From positions 496,001 through 560,000 of the forward strand of contig NZ_JAIVLK010000003.1 of the NCBI RefSeq assembly GCF_020524585.1: a stretch of DNA of 64,000 bases, read 5' to 3'. This document shows positions 9,353 through 18,068 of the stretch, one piece after another (within the stretch, counting starts at the first letter, position 1; every line of letters starts with the position of its first letter). The notes under the pieces are model-generated. The model had not been told where the DNA came from and did no database searches. It saw only the letters and a program-made list of their open reading frames with translations. This stretch comes from Celeribacter naphthalenivorans (GTDB lineage: Bacteria; Pseudomonadota; Alphaproteobacteria; Rhodobacterales; Rhodobacteraceae). Position numbers and translations under genes: made by a program.

Positions 9353-10573
9353 ATGGCGGATTTTCATCAGGGCGGGCATGTCGCCACATTGCACAATCTG
9401 CGCATCAATGGCGAAGAGGACCTGAGCCGGGAACTCAATGCCTTTTCCTCGACGCGTAAAATCACGCTGATCCTGCCGTCGCTGTTTTCCGAGCTCGAAG
9501 GCGATGCGCTGACGAATATCGTCGATGAGCTGAACAAGGTCGATTTCATCCATCGCATCGTCATCGGCCTCGACCGCGCCACCGAAGAGCAATATCGCTA
9601 CGCGCTTCAGTTTTTCTCGCGGCTCAAGGCCGATCATGTGGTGCTTTGGAACGATGGTCCGCGCCTGACGGCGGTGGATGCGCGTCTCAAAGAGCTGGAC
9701 CTGTCACCTTCCGAGCCTGGCAAGGGCCGCAATGTCTGGTTCTGCATGGGCTACACGATTGCCCGCGCCGACAGTGCGGTGGTCGCCGTGCATGATTGCG
9801 ATGTGGTGACCTATTCCGCCGAAATGCTGGCGCGTCTGGTCTATCCGGTCGCGAACCCGACCTTTCCCTATCAGATGTCCAAAGGTTTCTACCCCCGCAT
9901 CGCCGACGGCAAACTCAATGGCCGGGTGACGCGGCTTTTGGTGACGCCGATGATCCATGCGCTGGCCAAGGTTTTGGGCCCGCGTGATTACCTCGATTTC
10001 CTGTCGGATTTTCGCTATCCGCTGGCCGGTGAATTCGCCATGCGCACCTCGATCCTGCCGGATATGCGTATTCCCTCGGATTGGGGGTTGGAGATCGGTC
10101 TGCTCTCCGAGGCTTGGCGCAATCTCAGCCCGCGCGCGGTCTGTCAGGTCGAGATTTCCGATCGTTACGATCACAAACATCAGGACCTGAGCGAAGAGGA
10201 CGCCGCCACCGGTCTGTCGCGCATGTCCGTCGACATTTGCAAGGCGCTTTACCGCAAGCTCGCCGCCGATGGCACGGTGTTTTCCGAGGAGATTTTCCGC
10301 TCGATCAAAGCCACGTACTATCGCGGCGCGCTTGATCTCATCGAGACCTATTTCAACGATGCACGGATGAACGGGCTGCATGTGGACCGCCATTCCGAGG
10401 AAAAGGCGGTCGAGCTGTTTGCCAACAACATCATCCTAGCCGGCAGCGTGTTCCTCGACAATCCGATGGAGACGCCTTTCATCCCGAACTGGTCGCGGGT
10501 GCATTCGGCGGACCCGGACATCATTGCCTCGATGACGCGCGCTGTGGCCGAGGATATGGAAGAGTATAAATAG
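9353..10573 (+). CDS. Glucosyl-3-phosphoglycerate synthase-like glycosyltransferase (GT81 type)
   Basis: This 406-residue cytosolic retaining glycosyltransferase probably transfers a hexose from a nucleotide sugar to 3-phosphoglycerate. It has the GT-A metal-binding region VVAVHDCDVVTY (about residues 142-153), the substrate-region GKGRNVWFCMGY, and the long helical C-terminal half seen in GpgS proteins. It has no signal peptide or membrane segment. It forms a two-gene operon with the upstream HAD phosphatase, the classic two-step route to glucosylglycerate, an osmolyte also used under nitrogen limitation. A mannosyl-3-phosphoglycerate synthase is the alternative. The family assignment is from memory of motifs, not a search. 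Confidence 0.75.
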   Translation: MADFHQGGHVATLHNLRINGEEDLSRELNAFSSTRKITLILPSLFSELEGDALTNIVDELNKVDFIHRIVIGLDRATEEQYRYALQFFSRLKADHVVLWNDGPRLTAVDARLKELDLSPSEPGKGRNVWFCMGYTIARADSAVVAVHDCDVVTYSAEMLARLVYPVANPTFPYQMSKGFYPRIADGKLNGRVTRLLVTPMIHALAKVLGPRDYLDFLSDFRYPLAGEFAMRTSILPDMRIPSDWGLEIGLLSEAWRNLSPRAVCQVEISDRYDHKHQDLSEEDAATGLSRMSVDICKALYRKLAADGTVFSEEIFRSIKATYYRGALDLIETYFNDARMNGLHVDRHSEEKAVELFANNIILAGSVFLDNPMETPFIPNWSRVHSADPDIIASMTRAVAEDMEEYK

Positions 10574-10595
10574 GCTTCTTGGGCTGGATTAGGGT

Positions 10596-11399
10596 CTATT
10601 TCAGCCGCGCGAGGATGCCATTCGCCAGATTGGGGCATCCCGCCACCAGGCCGCCCAATTGCGGTCGCGGCTGGTTGAAAACCGGTGTCTGTCCCGCAAG
10701 ATCGGTGACCTGTCCCCCGGCTTCGGTCAGGATCAGCGTGCCCGCCGCCACGTCCCATTCCCAAGTGTCGCGAAAGCTGAACATCGCGTCATAGCGCCCC
10801 TGCGCCACAAGCGTCAGCCGGTAGGCGAGGGAGGGGCGGTACTTGTGAATGAATTTCGGCGCGCCGCCCTGCCAATGTTCGTCGTCCAAATGCTGGCGCG
10901 GGGCCAAAACGGTCGCGCCATCGAGGTCGCAGCGTTCCGTCACGATCAGAGGATCGTCGTTGAGATAGGCCCCCTTTCCTTTGACGGCGTGAAACAACCG
11001 CTCGCGCAGCGGCAAAAACACCACAGCCGCGATCACCTCGCCCTCTTCGGCGATTGCCAAAGAATGCGCCCAATTGTGATCGCCATGGATAAAGCTGCGG
11101 GTGCCGTCGATGGGATCGACGATGAACACACGTTTTTTGCCGAGACGTTCTGAGGTGGTGTCGACGGTTTCCTCGGAGAGCCAGCCATACTCAGGCCGCT
11201 CGGACAGGAGATATTCGTGCAGCATCCGGTCGACGGCCAGATCGGCCTCCGTCACCGGACCTTGCCCGCCGCCCTTGTCCCAGACCTCCGGATCGGCGCG
11301 CCAATAGGGGCGGGCGATTTCGCCAGCGTTGCGCGCGGCCTCTATCAACAGTTCGAGATCTTCTTCTGCACCGACTGCCACCTGCTTAATCTCCGGCAA
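10596..11399 (-). CDS. 3'(2'),5'-bisphosphate nucleotidase / inositol-monophosphatase family (CysQ-like)
   Basis: This is a Mg-dependent, Li-sensitive-type phosphatase of 267 residues. The metal-binding motifs are WLSEE, DPIDGTRSF (about residues 96-104) and WEWDVAAGTLILTEAGG. A CysQ-like role, recycling pAp from sulfate assimilation, is typical for this length and for proteobacterial homologues. Inositol-1-phosphatase activity is the alternative. The only start giving the full N-terminus is TTG 11399, preceded by AAGGGA, and it overlaps the end of pmbA by 14 bp. The overlap implies co-transcription with pmbA. Confidence 0.85.
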   Translation of the reverse strand: MPEIKQVAVGAEEDLELLIEAARNAGEIARPYWRADPEVWDKGGGQGPVTEADLAVDRMLHEYLLSERPEYGWLSEETVDTTSERLGKKRVFIVDPIDGTRSFIHGDHNWAHSLAIAEEGEVIAAVVFLPLRERLFHAVKGKGAYLNDDPLIVTERCDLDGATVLAPRQHLDDEHWQGGAPKFIHKYRPSLAYRLTLVAQGRYDAMFSFRDTWEWDVAAGTLILTEAGGQVTDLAGQTPVFNQPRPQLGGLVAGCPNLANGILARLK

Positions 11400-12732
11400 G
11401 TGTCATCCCTTCGACCAAAAGCGAGGGCACAACACGGCTCAGATGCGTGCGCGCGTCATTCGCGGGCACGATGGTTTTGAGCATATCGCGCAGGTTCCCG
11501 GCGATGGTGCATTCGTTGACCGGATAGGCGATCTCGCCGTTCTGGATCCAGAACCCGCTGGCGCCACGGGAATAATCGCCGGTGGTCGGATTGATGGACG
11601 AGCCGATCATCGAGGTGATCAAAAGCCCGGTGCCCATCTCGCGCATCAACTCTTCGCGGCTCTGTTTGCCCTGAGTTAGGCTCACATTTCCCGAAGTCGG
11701 CGAGGGCGGACCCGACACGCCACGCGAGGCGTTAGCTGTGCTCTCAAGCTCCAGTTTGCGGGCGGTCGCGAGGTCGAGAACCCAGGATGTCAGTCGACCG
11801 TTTTCCACCAGTGCACGTTTCTGAGTTGCCAACCCTTCGGCATCGAACAGACGCGAGGCAGAGGTGCGCGGGCGGTGCGGGTCTTCGATCACGGACAACC
11901 CGCTGGGCAGAACATCCTCACCCATCGCATCGCGCAGCCAGCTTGCGCCACGGGCAATCGCGGAGCCGTTGATCGCGGACAGAAGATGCCCGATCAGGGA
12001 CGAAGAAATCCGTTCATCAAAGAGCATCGGATAGGCGCCGGTCTTGGGTTTGCGCGCGCCGAGACGGGCGACGGTGCGTTCGGCGGCCAGAAGGCCGATC
12101 TCTTCCGGGCTGGGCAGGTCTGCGCCGAAAATCCGGCTTTCGCCACAATAATCGCGCTCCATCCCCGTGCCTTCACCTGCGATGGCGACGGTGGAAATCA
12201 TCCGGTCGCTGCGGGCATAGCCGCCGCTGAACCCATTGGTGGCGGAGAGGTAAATCTGACGACGGCCATAAGCGGCGGCGGCGCTGTCGACTTGCGAGAC
12301 GCCTTTGTAACTGGCGGCGGCCGCCTCGGCGCGCAGGGCGTCGTCTTTGAGCATTTCGGGGGATGGCTCTTCGGAGGGATCGAACAGCTCCAAGGAACGT
12401 GCGTCGGTATTCGCGGTGATTTGTGTCGGATCGGCAAGGCCCGCCGTCGGGTCCTCTGGCGCCAATCGGGCCATGGTGACCGCGCGTTCAGCCATGGTCG
12501 CGAGCGTTTCAGGGCGGGTGTCTGAGGCAGACACGCAGGCTTGGCGTTTGCCGATCAGAACCCGCAGCCCGATGTCCACACCTTCGGAGCGCTCCGCCTG
12601 TTCCAACGCACCCTGCCGAACATTGATGGACAGGGAGGTGCCGTCGATGGCCATCGCATCTGCGGCCTCGGCCCCGGCACTCATAGCGGCCTCAAGAAGC
12701 GCCTCGGTCAGGTCTTTGAGGTTGCGCGTCAT
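11386..12732 (-). CDS. pmbA: TldD/PmbA-family metalloprotease subunit (TldE)
   Basis: This 448-residue protein belongs to the PmbA/TldE half of the TldD/TldE peptidase, which processes modified peptides and helps degrade the CcdA antitoxin in E. coli. Family blocks seen are AEAADAMAIDGTSLSINVR, SEGVDIGLRVLIGKRQACVS, the central RLFDAEGLATQKRALVENGRLTSWVLDL, and the C-terminal PTTGDYSRGASGFWIQNGEI. It lacks the TldD metal HExxxH motif, as expected of TldE. ATG 12732 (MTRNLKDLTEALL) is chosen; the frame extends upstream to 12774 without similarity. It overlaps the downstream CysQ-like gene. A TldD partner is not in the window. Confidence 0.9.
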   Translation of the reverse strand: MTRNLKDLTEALLEAAMSAGAEAADAMAIDGTSLSINVRQGALEQAERSEGVDIGLRVLIGKRQACVSASDTRPETLATMAERAVTMARLAPEDPTAGLADPTQITANTDARSLELFDPSEEPSPEMLKDDALRAEAAAASYKGVSQVDSAAAAYGRRQIYLSATNGFSGGYARSDRMISTVAIAGEGTGMERDYCGESRIFGADLPSPEEIGLLAAERTVARLGARKPKTGAYPMLFDERISSSLIGHLLSAINGSAIARGASWLRDAMGEDVLPSGLSVIEDPHRPRTSASRLFDAEGLATQKRALVENGRLTSWVLDLATARKLELESTANASRGVSGPPSPTSGNVSLTQGKQSREELMREMGTGLLITSMIGSSINPTTGDYSRGASGFWIQNGEIAYPVNECTIAGNLRDMLKTIVPANDARTHLSRVVPSLLVEGMTLAGD

Positions 12733-12817
12733 GACGGGGTCTCCTGTTTCGTCTGATGTGCGTGTCAGATGCACCGCCCGCCCGCGAAGTGCAAGCAGGC
12801 GGTGCGTCTTCCCGTGT

Positions 12818-14368
12818 TTAGAACGGCAGCGGTTGCCCGTTGGCGATGATCTGGCCGTCTTCGGTCATTTCGATCTCGGACACCAACTCGCCTGCGGTCT
12901 CACCCGGGCGGGCAAAGAGGCCCAGCATCATCTGCGCCGACATGGCCTGTTCCGGCGGCAGAATGCCAGCGGAGGACAGTTTGGTGATCAGATCGGTCAC
13001 ACCCACCATATTGAGCGAGAGCTTGCCCGCGAACGGCGGCATGCCACCGGGAACTGCGGCCTCTTGATCGAGGAAGTGCCCCGTGCCTTCGCCCTTGATC
13101 GTGGCGCCCGCGAGGTTGAGGAAGATCTCCGGAATATTCACCGTTTCGACTTTGAACGGCATCTCTCCGTCGTTCTCTTCGAGAGCGGTCATGGCGGCGA
13201 CGTCGAACAGGTCCATGCCGTTTTCCAGCGTACCATCCAGCGCAATGCGCAGGCTCGCCGGATCATGCGGCAGCTGGCCGGTCGGGTCCGCGATCATCCA
13301 GGCGATCTCCGGCAGGACCAATTCTTCCATCCCGAGACGAAGCTCGAAGGGCTGGAGCTCTTCAGAGGCGGCCAGCGGGAAGAGCAGAGCGGTGTTGTAG
13401 CTCTTCATCGCCACATTCACCTGACCGCCGGGAATTTGCGCGCCAGCGGCGATGACATTGAGATCCTCAACCGTGGCGTCATAGCCAATCGCGCCGTCTT
13501 GGAGCGTCATGTCCAGCGTCGAGCCGCCTGTTGCGGCGTCGATTTTCATTCCGCCACCCGGCGCGTCGCTCTCGATCACGATGGAAGAGGTGCTGCCCGC
13601 CATGGCCATGGTGATGTCCATTGCGCTCTCGCCGAAAATGCTCTGCATGAAATCGGCATGCTCACCTTCGGGCAGTGAGAAGGACCCCGTGATGGTCATG
13701 TCATTTGCGGCAAAGCCCATATCGACCTTATCGCCGGTCTCCGTGTCCATCGGGTCGAAATCATAGGTCAGCGCGCTTGCGGTGATGTCCATATCAGAGG
13801 TCAAACCGCCATCGCGTTGCGCCAGCGTGTAGGTGCCGCCGATGCCGATGATTTTTGCCGTCAGGCCCGGTTGAATCATCTGATCATCCATCAGAACCGG
13901 CTCGTTGGTCATTTCGATGGCGCTGTTTTCAAACGTGAACAACAGGTCCTCGGGAGATCCCGAAATGATGGACACACCGTCGATCTTCATGGTCGAGCGG
14001 GTTTCCATTGTGTCGTCGGTCATCGTGCCATCGAGATCGGGGCCCATTGGCGTGACCGAGATCGAGTTCAGAGGTTCAACAAACCACATGCCGACGGTGC
14101 CGCCACTTTGCTCTTGAAAGCGAATCTCCGGGGCCGTGGTGGTGGTGGTGACAGTGATCTCCCCCAAATCCATTTCGACACCATAGACCATGTTGCGCAC
14201 GACCAATGTGTCGCCTTCGCGTGTCACCTCGGCGGTCGACTCCATACCCATTTGGGCCATTTGACCACGATAAGCCTCCCAGGCCTCCTCCGGCGTGATA
14301 TCGGCAAGCGCCGGGGTGCCCATCAGGCAGACGGCGGTGAGCGCCGTGGTCGTAAACAGGGAACGCAT
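12818..14368 (-). CDS. DUF2125 exported protein
   Basis: This 516-residue protein has a clear Sec signal peptide (MRSLFTTTALTAVCLMGTPALA, cleavage near residue 22). The mature part is acidic and beta-rich, made of successive amphipathic strands with Gly/Asp turns (for example MKIDGVSIISGSPEDLLF and VDMGFAANDMTITGSF). The pattern matches the alphaproteobacterial DUF2125 family, thought to be periplasmic or outer-membrane associated. ATG 14368 has AAAGGAG seven bases upstream. Function is unknown. It is divergent from the SDR gene and 85 bp upstream of pmbA on the same strand. Confidence 0.8.
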   Translation of the reverse strand: MRSLFTTTALTAVCLMGTPALADITPEEAWEAYRGQMAQMGMESTAEVTREGDTLVVRNMVYGVEMDLGEITVTTTTTAPEIRFQEQSGGTVGMWFVEPLNSISVTPMGPDLDGTMTDDTMETRSTMKIDGVSIISGSPEDLLFTFENSAIEMTNEPVLMDDQMIQPGLTAKIIGIGGTYTLAQRDGGLTSDMDITASALTYDFDPMDTETGDKVDMGFAANDMTITGSFSLPEGEHADFMQSIFGESAMDITMAMAGSTSSIVIESDAPGGGMKIDAATGGSTLDMTLQDGAIGYDATVEDLNVIAAGAQIPGGQVNVAMKSYNTALLFPLAASEELQPFELRLGMEELVLPEIAWMIADPTGQLPHDPASLRIALDGTLENGMDLFDVAAMTALEENDGEMPFKVETVNIPEIFLNLAGATIKGEGTGHFLDQEAAVPGGMPPFAGKLSLNMVGVTDLITKLSSAGILPPEQAMSAQMMLGLFARPGETAGELVSEIEMTEDGQIIANGQPLPF

Positions 14369-14484
14369 GAAAATCTCCTTTAACATTCGCGCGTACAGTT
14401 TCGTGCTTTGCGCGGAGGGTCAAGACTGGAACCCCGGACTTGCAGACCTTATGGTCGCGGGAGAATTATGAGAGAGGCCACACT

Positions 14485-15240
14485 ATGTCAGACGTCACTG
14501 GAAAAACCGTTGTCATCACCGGGGCGAGCCGTGGCATCGGCGAGGCTGCGGCCCGTCTTTTTGCCGCATCCGGCGCGAAGGTCGCGCTTTTGGCGCGCAG
14601 TGAGGAAGCCATCACCAAGATCGCTGAGGAGATCGGTGCGCACGCCTTGGCCGTCCCCTGCGATATCTCAAGCTATACGGCGATTGATGCCGCGATGAGT
14701 GCGGTTGAAAACCAACTTGGCCCCATCGACATCCTGATCAACAACGCCGGTGTGATCGATCCGATTGGCGATCTCAAAACCTGTGATCCTGAGGCTTGGG
14801 GTCGTCTGATCGACATCAACGTCAAAGGCGTCTTCTACGCCATGCGACGTGTTGTGCCGGAGATGGTGGCCCGTGGTTCTGGCACGGTTTTGACCATTTC
14901 CTCGGGCGCCGCGCATAGTCCGGTCGAGGGCTGGAGCGCCTATTGCAGTTCCAAAGCCGGGGCCGCGATGTTGACCTCCATGCTCGATCTCGAAGAACGT
15001 GCCAATGGCATCCGCGCCATGGGTCTTTCACCGGGGACGGTTGCGACCCAAATGCAGCGTGACATCAAAGCCTCCGGCATCAATGCGGTGAGCCAGCTCG
15101 ACTGGTCCGATCATATCCCGCCCGAATGGCCCGCGCGGGCTTTGCTCTGGATGTGTGGCGCCGAGGCGGACGTGCATTTGGGCGAAGAACTGTCCCTGCG
15201 GGACGAAGGTCTGCGTCGCACAATCGGGGTGATCGCATGA
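14485..15240 (+). CDS. Short-chain dehydrogenase/reductase
   Basis: This is a classical SDR of 251 residues. The NAD(P)-binding motif TGASRGIG is at about residues 12-19, with NNAG near residue 88. The active site comprises SS at about 149 and YCSSK at about 162-166 (Tyr-X3-Lys). The GTV.T motif that normally follows SPG is present (LSPGTVATQMQRD). The substrate is unknown. The longer frame from 14440 is unlikely; ATG 14485 has GAGGCC upstream. Its stop overlaps the next start (ATGA), making it the first gene of a three-gene translationally coupled unit. Confidence 0.9.
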   Translation: MSDVTGKTVVITGASRGIGEAAARLFAASGAKVALLARSEEAITKIAEEIGAHALAVPCDISSYTAIDAAMSAVENQLGPIDILINNAGVIDPIGDLKTCDPEAWGRLIDINVKGVFYAMRRVVPEMVARGSGTVLTISSGAAHSPVEGWSAYCSSKAGAAMLTSMLDLEERANGIRAMGLSPGTVATQMQRDIKASGINAVSQLDWSDHIPPEWPARALLWMCGAEADVHLGEELSLRDEGLRRTIGVIA

Positions 15241-15851
15241 TCGAACTGGCGCGGGACGGCGATCTTTGGAATGTGACCCTAAACCGGCCCGAGAAGGCCA
15301 ATTCCCTTACCTCCGAGATGCTGTCGCGGCTCATTGACATTGTGGATGAAGCGTCAGGGACTTCTAAGGTTTTCGTCCTGACAGGCGCGGGCAAGGTGTT
15401 CTCCGCAGGCGCCGATCTCGATGAAGCGCGCGCAGGCCTTGCAACCTCGCCTTTGTGGGAGGAGCTGTCGGGAAAGATCGCGGCTTTGCCCTGCCTGACC
15501 ATTGCGGCGCTGAATGGTACTCTGGCGGGCGGTGCCTTTGGCATGGCTTTGGCTTGTGACATCCGCCTGTCCGATCCGTCTGCGAAATTCTTTTACCCGG
15601 TGATGAAATTGGGTTTTCTGCCGCAGCCCTCCGATCCGCTGCGACTTTCGACCCTAATCGGGCCTACGAGGGCTAAAATGATCCTTATGGCGGGACAGAA
15701 AATCACTGCTGACGAGGCACTGTCTTGGGGGCTGGTGGAGCGCTTGGTTCCTGCCGCGGATCAGAAAGAGGCTGTCGCAGAGCTGGCTCAGGCAGCACTT
15801 GAGGCCGTGCCCGCGCATATCGCCGGGATCAAGGCCCTGATCCAGTCGTGA
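15237..15851 (+). CDS. Crotonase-fold protein lacking the enoyl-CoA hydratase glutamates
   Basis: This enoyl-CoA hydratase/isomerase superfamily protein is shorter (204 residues) than the usual about 257, and ends where the C-terminal helical cap would begin. The oxyanion-hole regions FSAGADLDEA and NGTLAGGAFGM are kept. The position of the first catalytic Glu (E144 in rat hydratase, in GGGCELAM) is Gly here, and the second (E164, in PEINLG-like) is Val (YPVMKLG). It is therefore unlikely to hydrate enoyl-CoA. It could be an isomerase-like or other CoA-ester enzyme, or a non-catalytic member. Its start overlaps the SDR stop by four bases and its stop overlaps the next GTG start. Confidence 0.85.
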   Translation: MIELARDGDLWNVTLNRPEKANSLTSEMLSRLIDIVDEASGTSKVFVLTGAGKVFSAGADLDEARAGLATSPLWEELSGKIAALPCLTIAALNGTLAGGAFGMALACDIRLSDPSAKFFYPVMKLGFLPQPSDPLRLSTLIGPTRAKMILMAGQKITADEALSWGLVERLVPAADQKEAVAELAQAALEAVPAHIAGIKALIQS

Positions 15852-17026
15852 GTGGGACTTCTCTTCAGGTTGATGTGCTGGTCGTGGGCGCTGGTCCCGC
15901 CGGTCTCATGGCGGCGGATGTGGTGTCCAAAGCGGGCCGCAGCGTTCTGATCGCCGAGGCCAAACCCTCGCCCGCGCGCAAATTCCTCATGGCCGGAAAA
16001 TCGGGTCTAAACCTGACGAAGAACGAACCTTTGGATGCATTTTTACAGGCCTACGCACCGTTACATCTGACCCTCCACGCGGCCCTGAAGGACTTCGGCC
16101 CACAAGAGGCCATCGCTTGGGCGGAAGCCCTGGGGCAAGAGATGTTCACGGGTTCCACGGGCCGGGTGTTTCCCAGGGTGATGAAGGCGTCGCCTTTGCT
16201 CCGGGCATGGCTTGCGCGGCTGGAGGAACAAGGCTGTGACCTTCGTCGAAATTGGCGCATGGAGGCCCTCGGCGACACGGTGCGTTTTTCGACGCCAGAG
16301 GGGTCGCGCGAGGTTTCGGCCAAACGTGTGATCTTGGCACTCGGTGGGGCAAGTTGGGCCAGATTAGGGTCGAATGGCGCTTGGGTCGAGACCGTTTCGC
16401 CCTCTGTCGAGCTTGCTCCGTTTGCGCCGTCAAATGTCGGTCTTCTGGTCGACTGGAGCTCTCACATGACCCGCCATTTCGGGCATCCCGTCAAAGGCGT
16501 GACCCTGCGCGCCGGGGCGTATGAGAGCCGCGGCGAATTTGTCATCTCCGCGACCGGCCTTGAGGGCGGCGGGATTTATAGCGTCACGCGCGGGCTGCGG
16601 AAGGGCGCGCCTTTGATGCTCGATCTCTTGCCGGACTGGTCAGAAGACAGGCTCAAACAGACCCTAATCCAGCGGAAATCGAAGGAAACTCTGACGAAAT
16701 TTCTCAAACGCGCTTTACGCCTCACGCCGGAGAAGGTGGCTCTGGTCATGGAGGTTGCAGGGCCGAAGCCCGATGATCTCCTCACCGCGCTCAAGGCTCT
16801 TGAAATCAAAGGTCTCAAATTTCGTCCGATGGATGAGGCAATTTCCACCGCAGGCGGTGTGACCTTCGAGAGCCTCACCGATCATCTGGAAGCCATCGCG
16901 AAACCCGGTCTGTTTTTTGCTGGTGAGATGCTTGATTGGGACGCGCCGACAGGCGGCTATTTGTTGACCGCCTGTCTCGCCACCGGACGTCTGGCCGGGC
17001 TTGGCGCGCTCAGATCTCTTTCATAA
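15848..17026 (+). CDS. HI0933/BaiN-like flavoprotein (TIGR03862 type)
   Basis: This predicted FAD-dependent oxidoreductase has 392 residues. Its N-terminal dinucleotide-binding motif is [21 protein letters not shown], followed by [20 protein letters not shown], the hallmark of the HI0933 family. The C-terminal FAD-contact region is [10 protein letters not shown]...[27 protein letters not shown]. The substrate is unknown; some members reduce steroid or NADH-linked substrates. It starts at GTG 15848, overlapping the previous stop. Its last 17 bp overlap the convergent LLM oxidoreductase gene. Confidence 0.88.
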   Translation: MSGTSLQVDVLVVGAGPAGLMAADVVSKAGRSVLIAEAKPSPARKFLMAGKSGLNLTKNEPLDAFLQAYAPLHLTLHAALKDFGPQEAIAWAEALGQEMFTGSTGRVFPRVMKASPLLRAWLARLEEQGCDLRRNWRMEALGDTVRFSTPEGSREVSAKRVILALGGASWARLGSNGAWVETVSPSVELAPFAPSNVGLLVDWSSHMTRHFGHPVKGVTLRAGAYESRGEFVISATGLEGGGIYSVTRGLRKGAPLMLDLLPDWSEDRLKQTLIQRKSKETLTKFLKRALRLTPEKVALVMEVAGPKPDDLLTALKALEIKGLKFRPMDEAISTAGGVTFESLTDHLEAIAKPGLFFAGEMLDWDAPTGGYLLTACLATGRLAGLGALRSLS

Positions 17027-18008
17027 CCTCTGCGGCGATCTCGAAAGAGCGCAGCCGTTTTTGATGATCGTGGATATTCGCCGCAAAGATGATTTCGTCC
17101 GGCTGATAGCGGTCGATCAGGGCCGTGATCTTGTCCTTTACCATCGGTTTCGTCCCGGTTGCTGAGACCGCGAAAATCGCGTCGAGCGAGGGGATGAACT
17201 GACGCGGCACGACCGTGGAAATATCCTCGACAGGATAGGGCAATTTGCCGGGGCGCCCCATGCGCAAATTGGCGAAAGTCTGCATCATAGACGAGCGCAG
17301 ATAGACGGCTTCTTCGGCGCTTTCGGCGGCAAAGACATTGGTGGCGAGCATGAAATAGGGCTTGTCGAGATAGTCAGAAGGTTGGAACAGATCGCGGTAA
17401 ATCTTCACCGCCTGATCCAGCGCGGCAGGTGCGAAATGCGAGGCGAAGGCATAGGGCAGGCCCAATATGGCCGCCAGTTCCGCGCCATAGGTCGAAGAGC
17501 CGAGCATCCACACAGGCACATGGGTGCCCGTGCCGGGAAAGGCGCGCACGGCGGCATCCTCAGGCATGTCACCGAGATAGGCCATGACCTCCTGCACATC
17601 CTGCGGGAAGGTTTCGCCATTGGCGTGGCCCGGCGTCAGATTGCGCCTGAGCGCCCGCGCCGTCGGCATATCCGTCCCCGGCGCACGACCAAGGCCAAGA
17701 TCGATACGGTCGCCATAGAGTTCACGCAGGGTGCCGAACGCCTCCGCCACCTGCAAAGGGGCGTGGTTCGGCAACATAATCCCGCCTGCGCCGATGCGGA
17801 TCGTCGAGGTATGCGCCCCGATATGTCCGATCACCACGGCGGTCGCGGCGGAGGCAATCCCCGGCATGTTGTGATGTTCGGCCAGCCAGAACCGATTGTA
17901 GCCCCAGCCCTCGGCATGCTGGGCCAGATCGACGGAGTTCTTTAGCGCGTCAGCGGTGGAGGTGCCTTCGGGCACGGGAGAGAGATCGAGAAGGGAATAG
18001 GGGGTCAT
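17010..18008 (-). CDS. LLM-class flavin-dependent oxidoreductase
   Basis: This luciferase-like TIM-barrel protein of 332 residues is of the MsnO8 type. It opens with [22 protein letters not shown] and has [54 protein letters not shown] in segments typical of the family. It also has [11 protein letters not shown]. It would use FMN or F420; FMN is more likely in this lineage. The substrate is unknown. ATG 18008 has AAAGGAG upstream. It forms a convergent pair with the flavoprotein gene, overlapping it by 17 bp. Confidence 0.9.
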   Translation of the reverse strand: MTPYSLLDLSPVPEGTSTADALKNSVDLAQHAEGWGYNRFWLAEHHNMPGIASAATAVVIGHIGAHTSTIRIGAGGIMLPNHAPLQVAEAFGTLRELYGDRIDLGLGRAPGTDMPTARALRRNLTPGHANGETFPQDVQEVMAYLGDMPEDAAVRAFPGTGTHVPVWMLGSSTYGAELAAILGLPYAFASHFAPAALDQAVKIYRDLFQPSDYLDKPYFMLATNVFAAESAEEAVYLRSSMMQTFANLRMGRPGKLPYPVEDISTVVPRQFIPSLDAIFAVSATGTKPMVKDKITALIDRYQPDEIIFAANIHDHQKRLRSFEIAAEVMKEI

Positions 18009-18068
18009 GTGCGGCTCCTTTCCCCTAAATCTGGGGCGTTTCGGAGCGCGAACAATAGTGTTTTCCGC

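Noticed and set aside
12771-12805. GCACCGCC/GGCGGTGC inverted repeat between the DUF2125 gene and pmbA
   Set aside because: A perfect 8-bp stem, but the minus strand continues ATCTGACACG without a T-run, so I do not call it a terminator.
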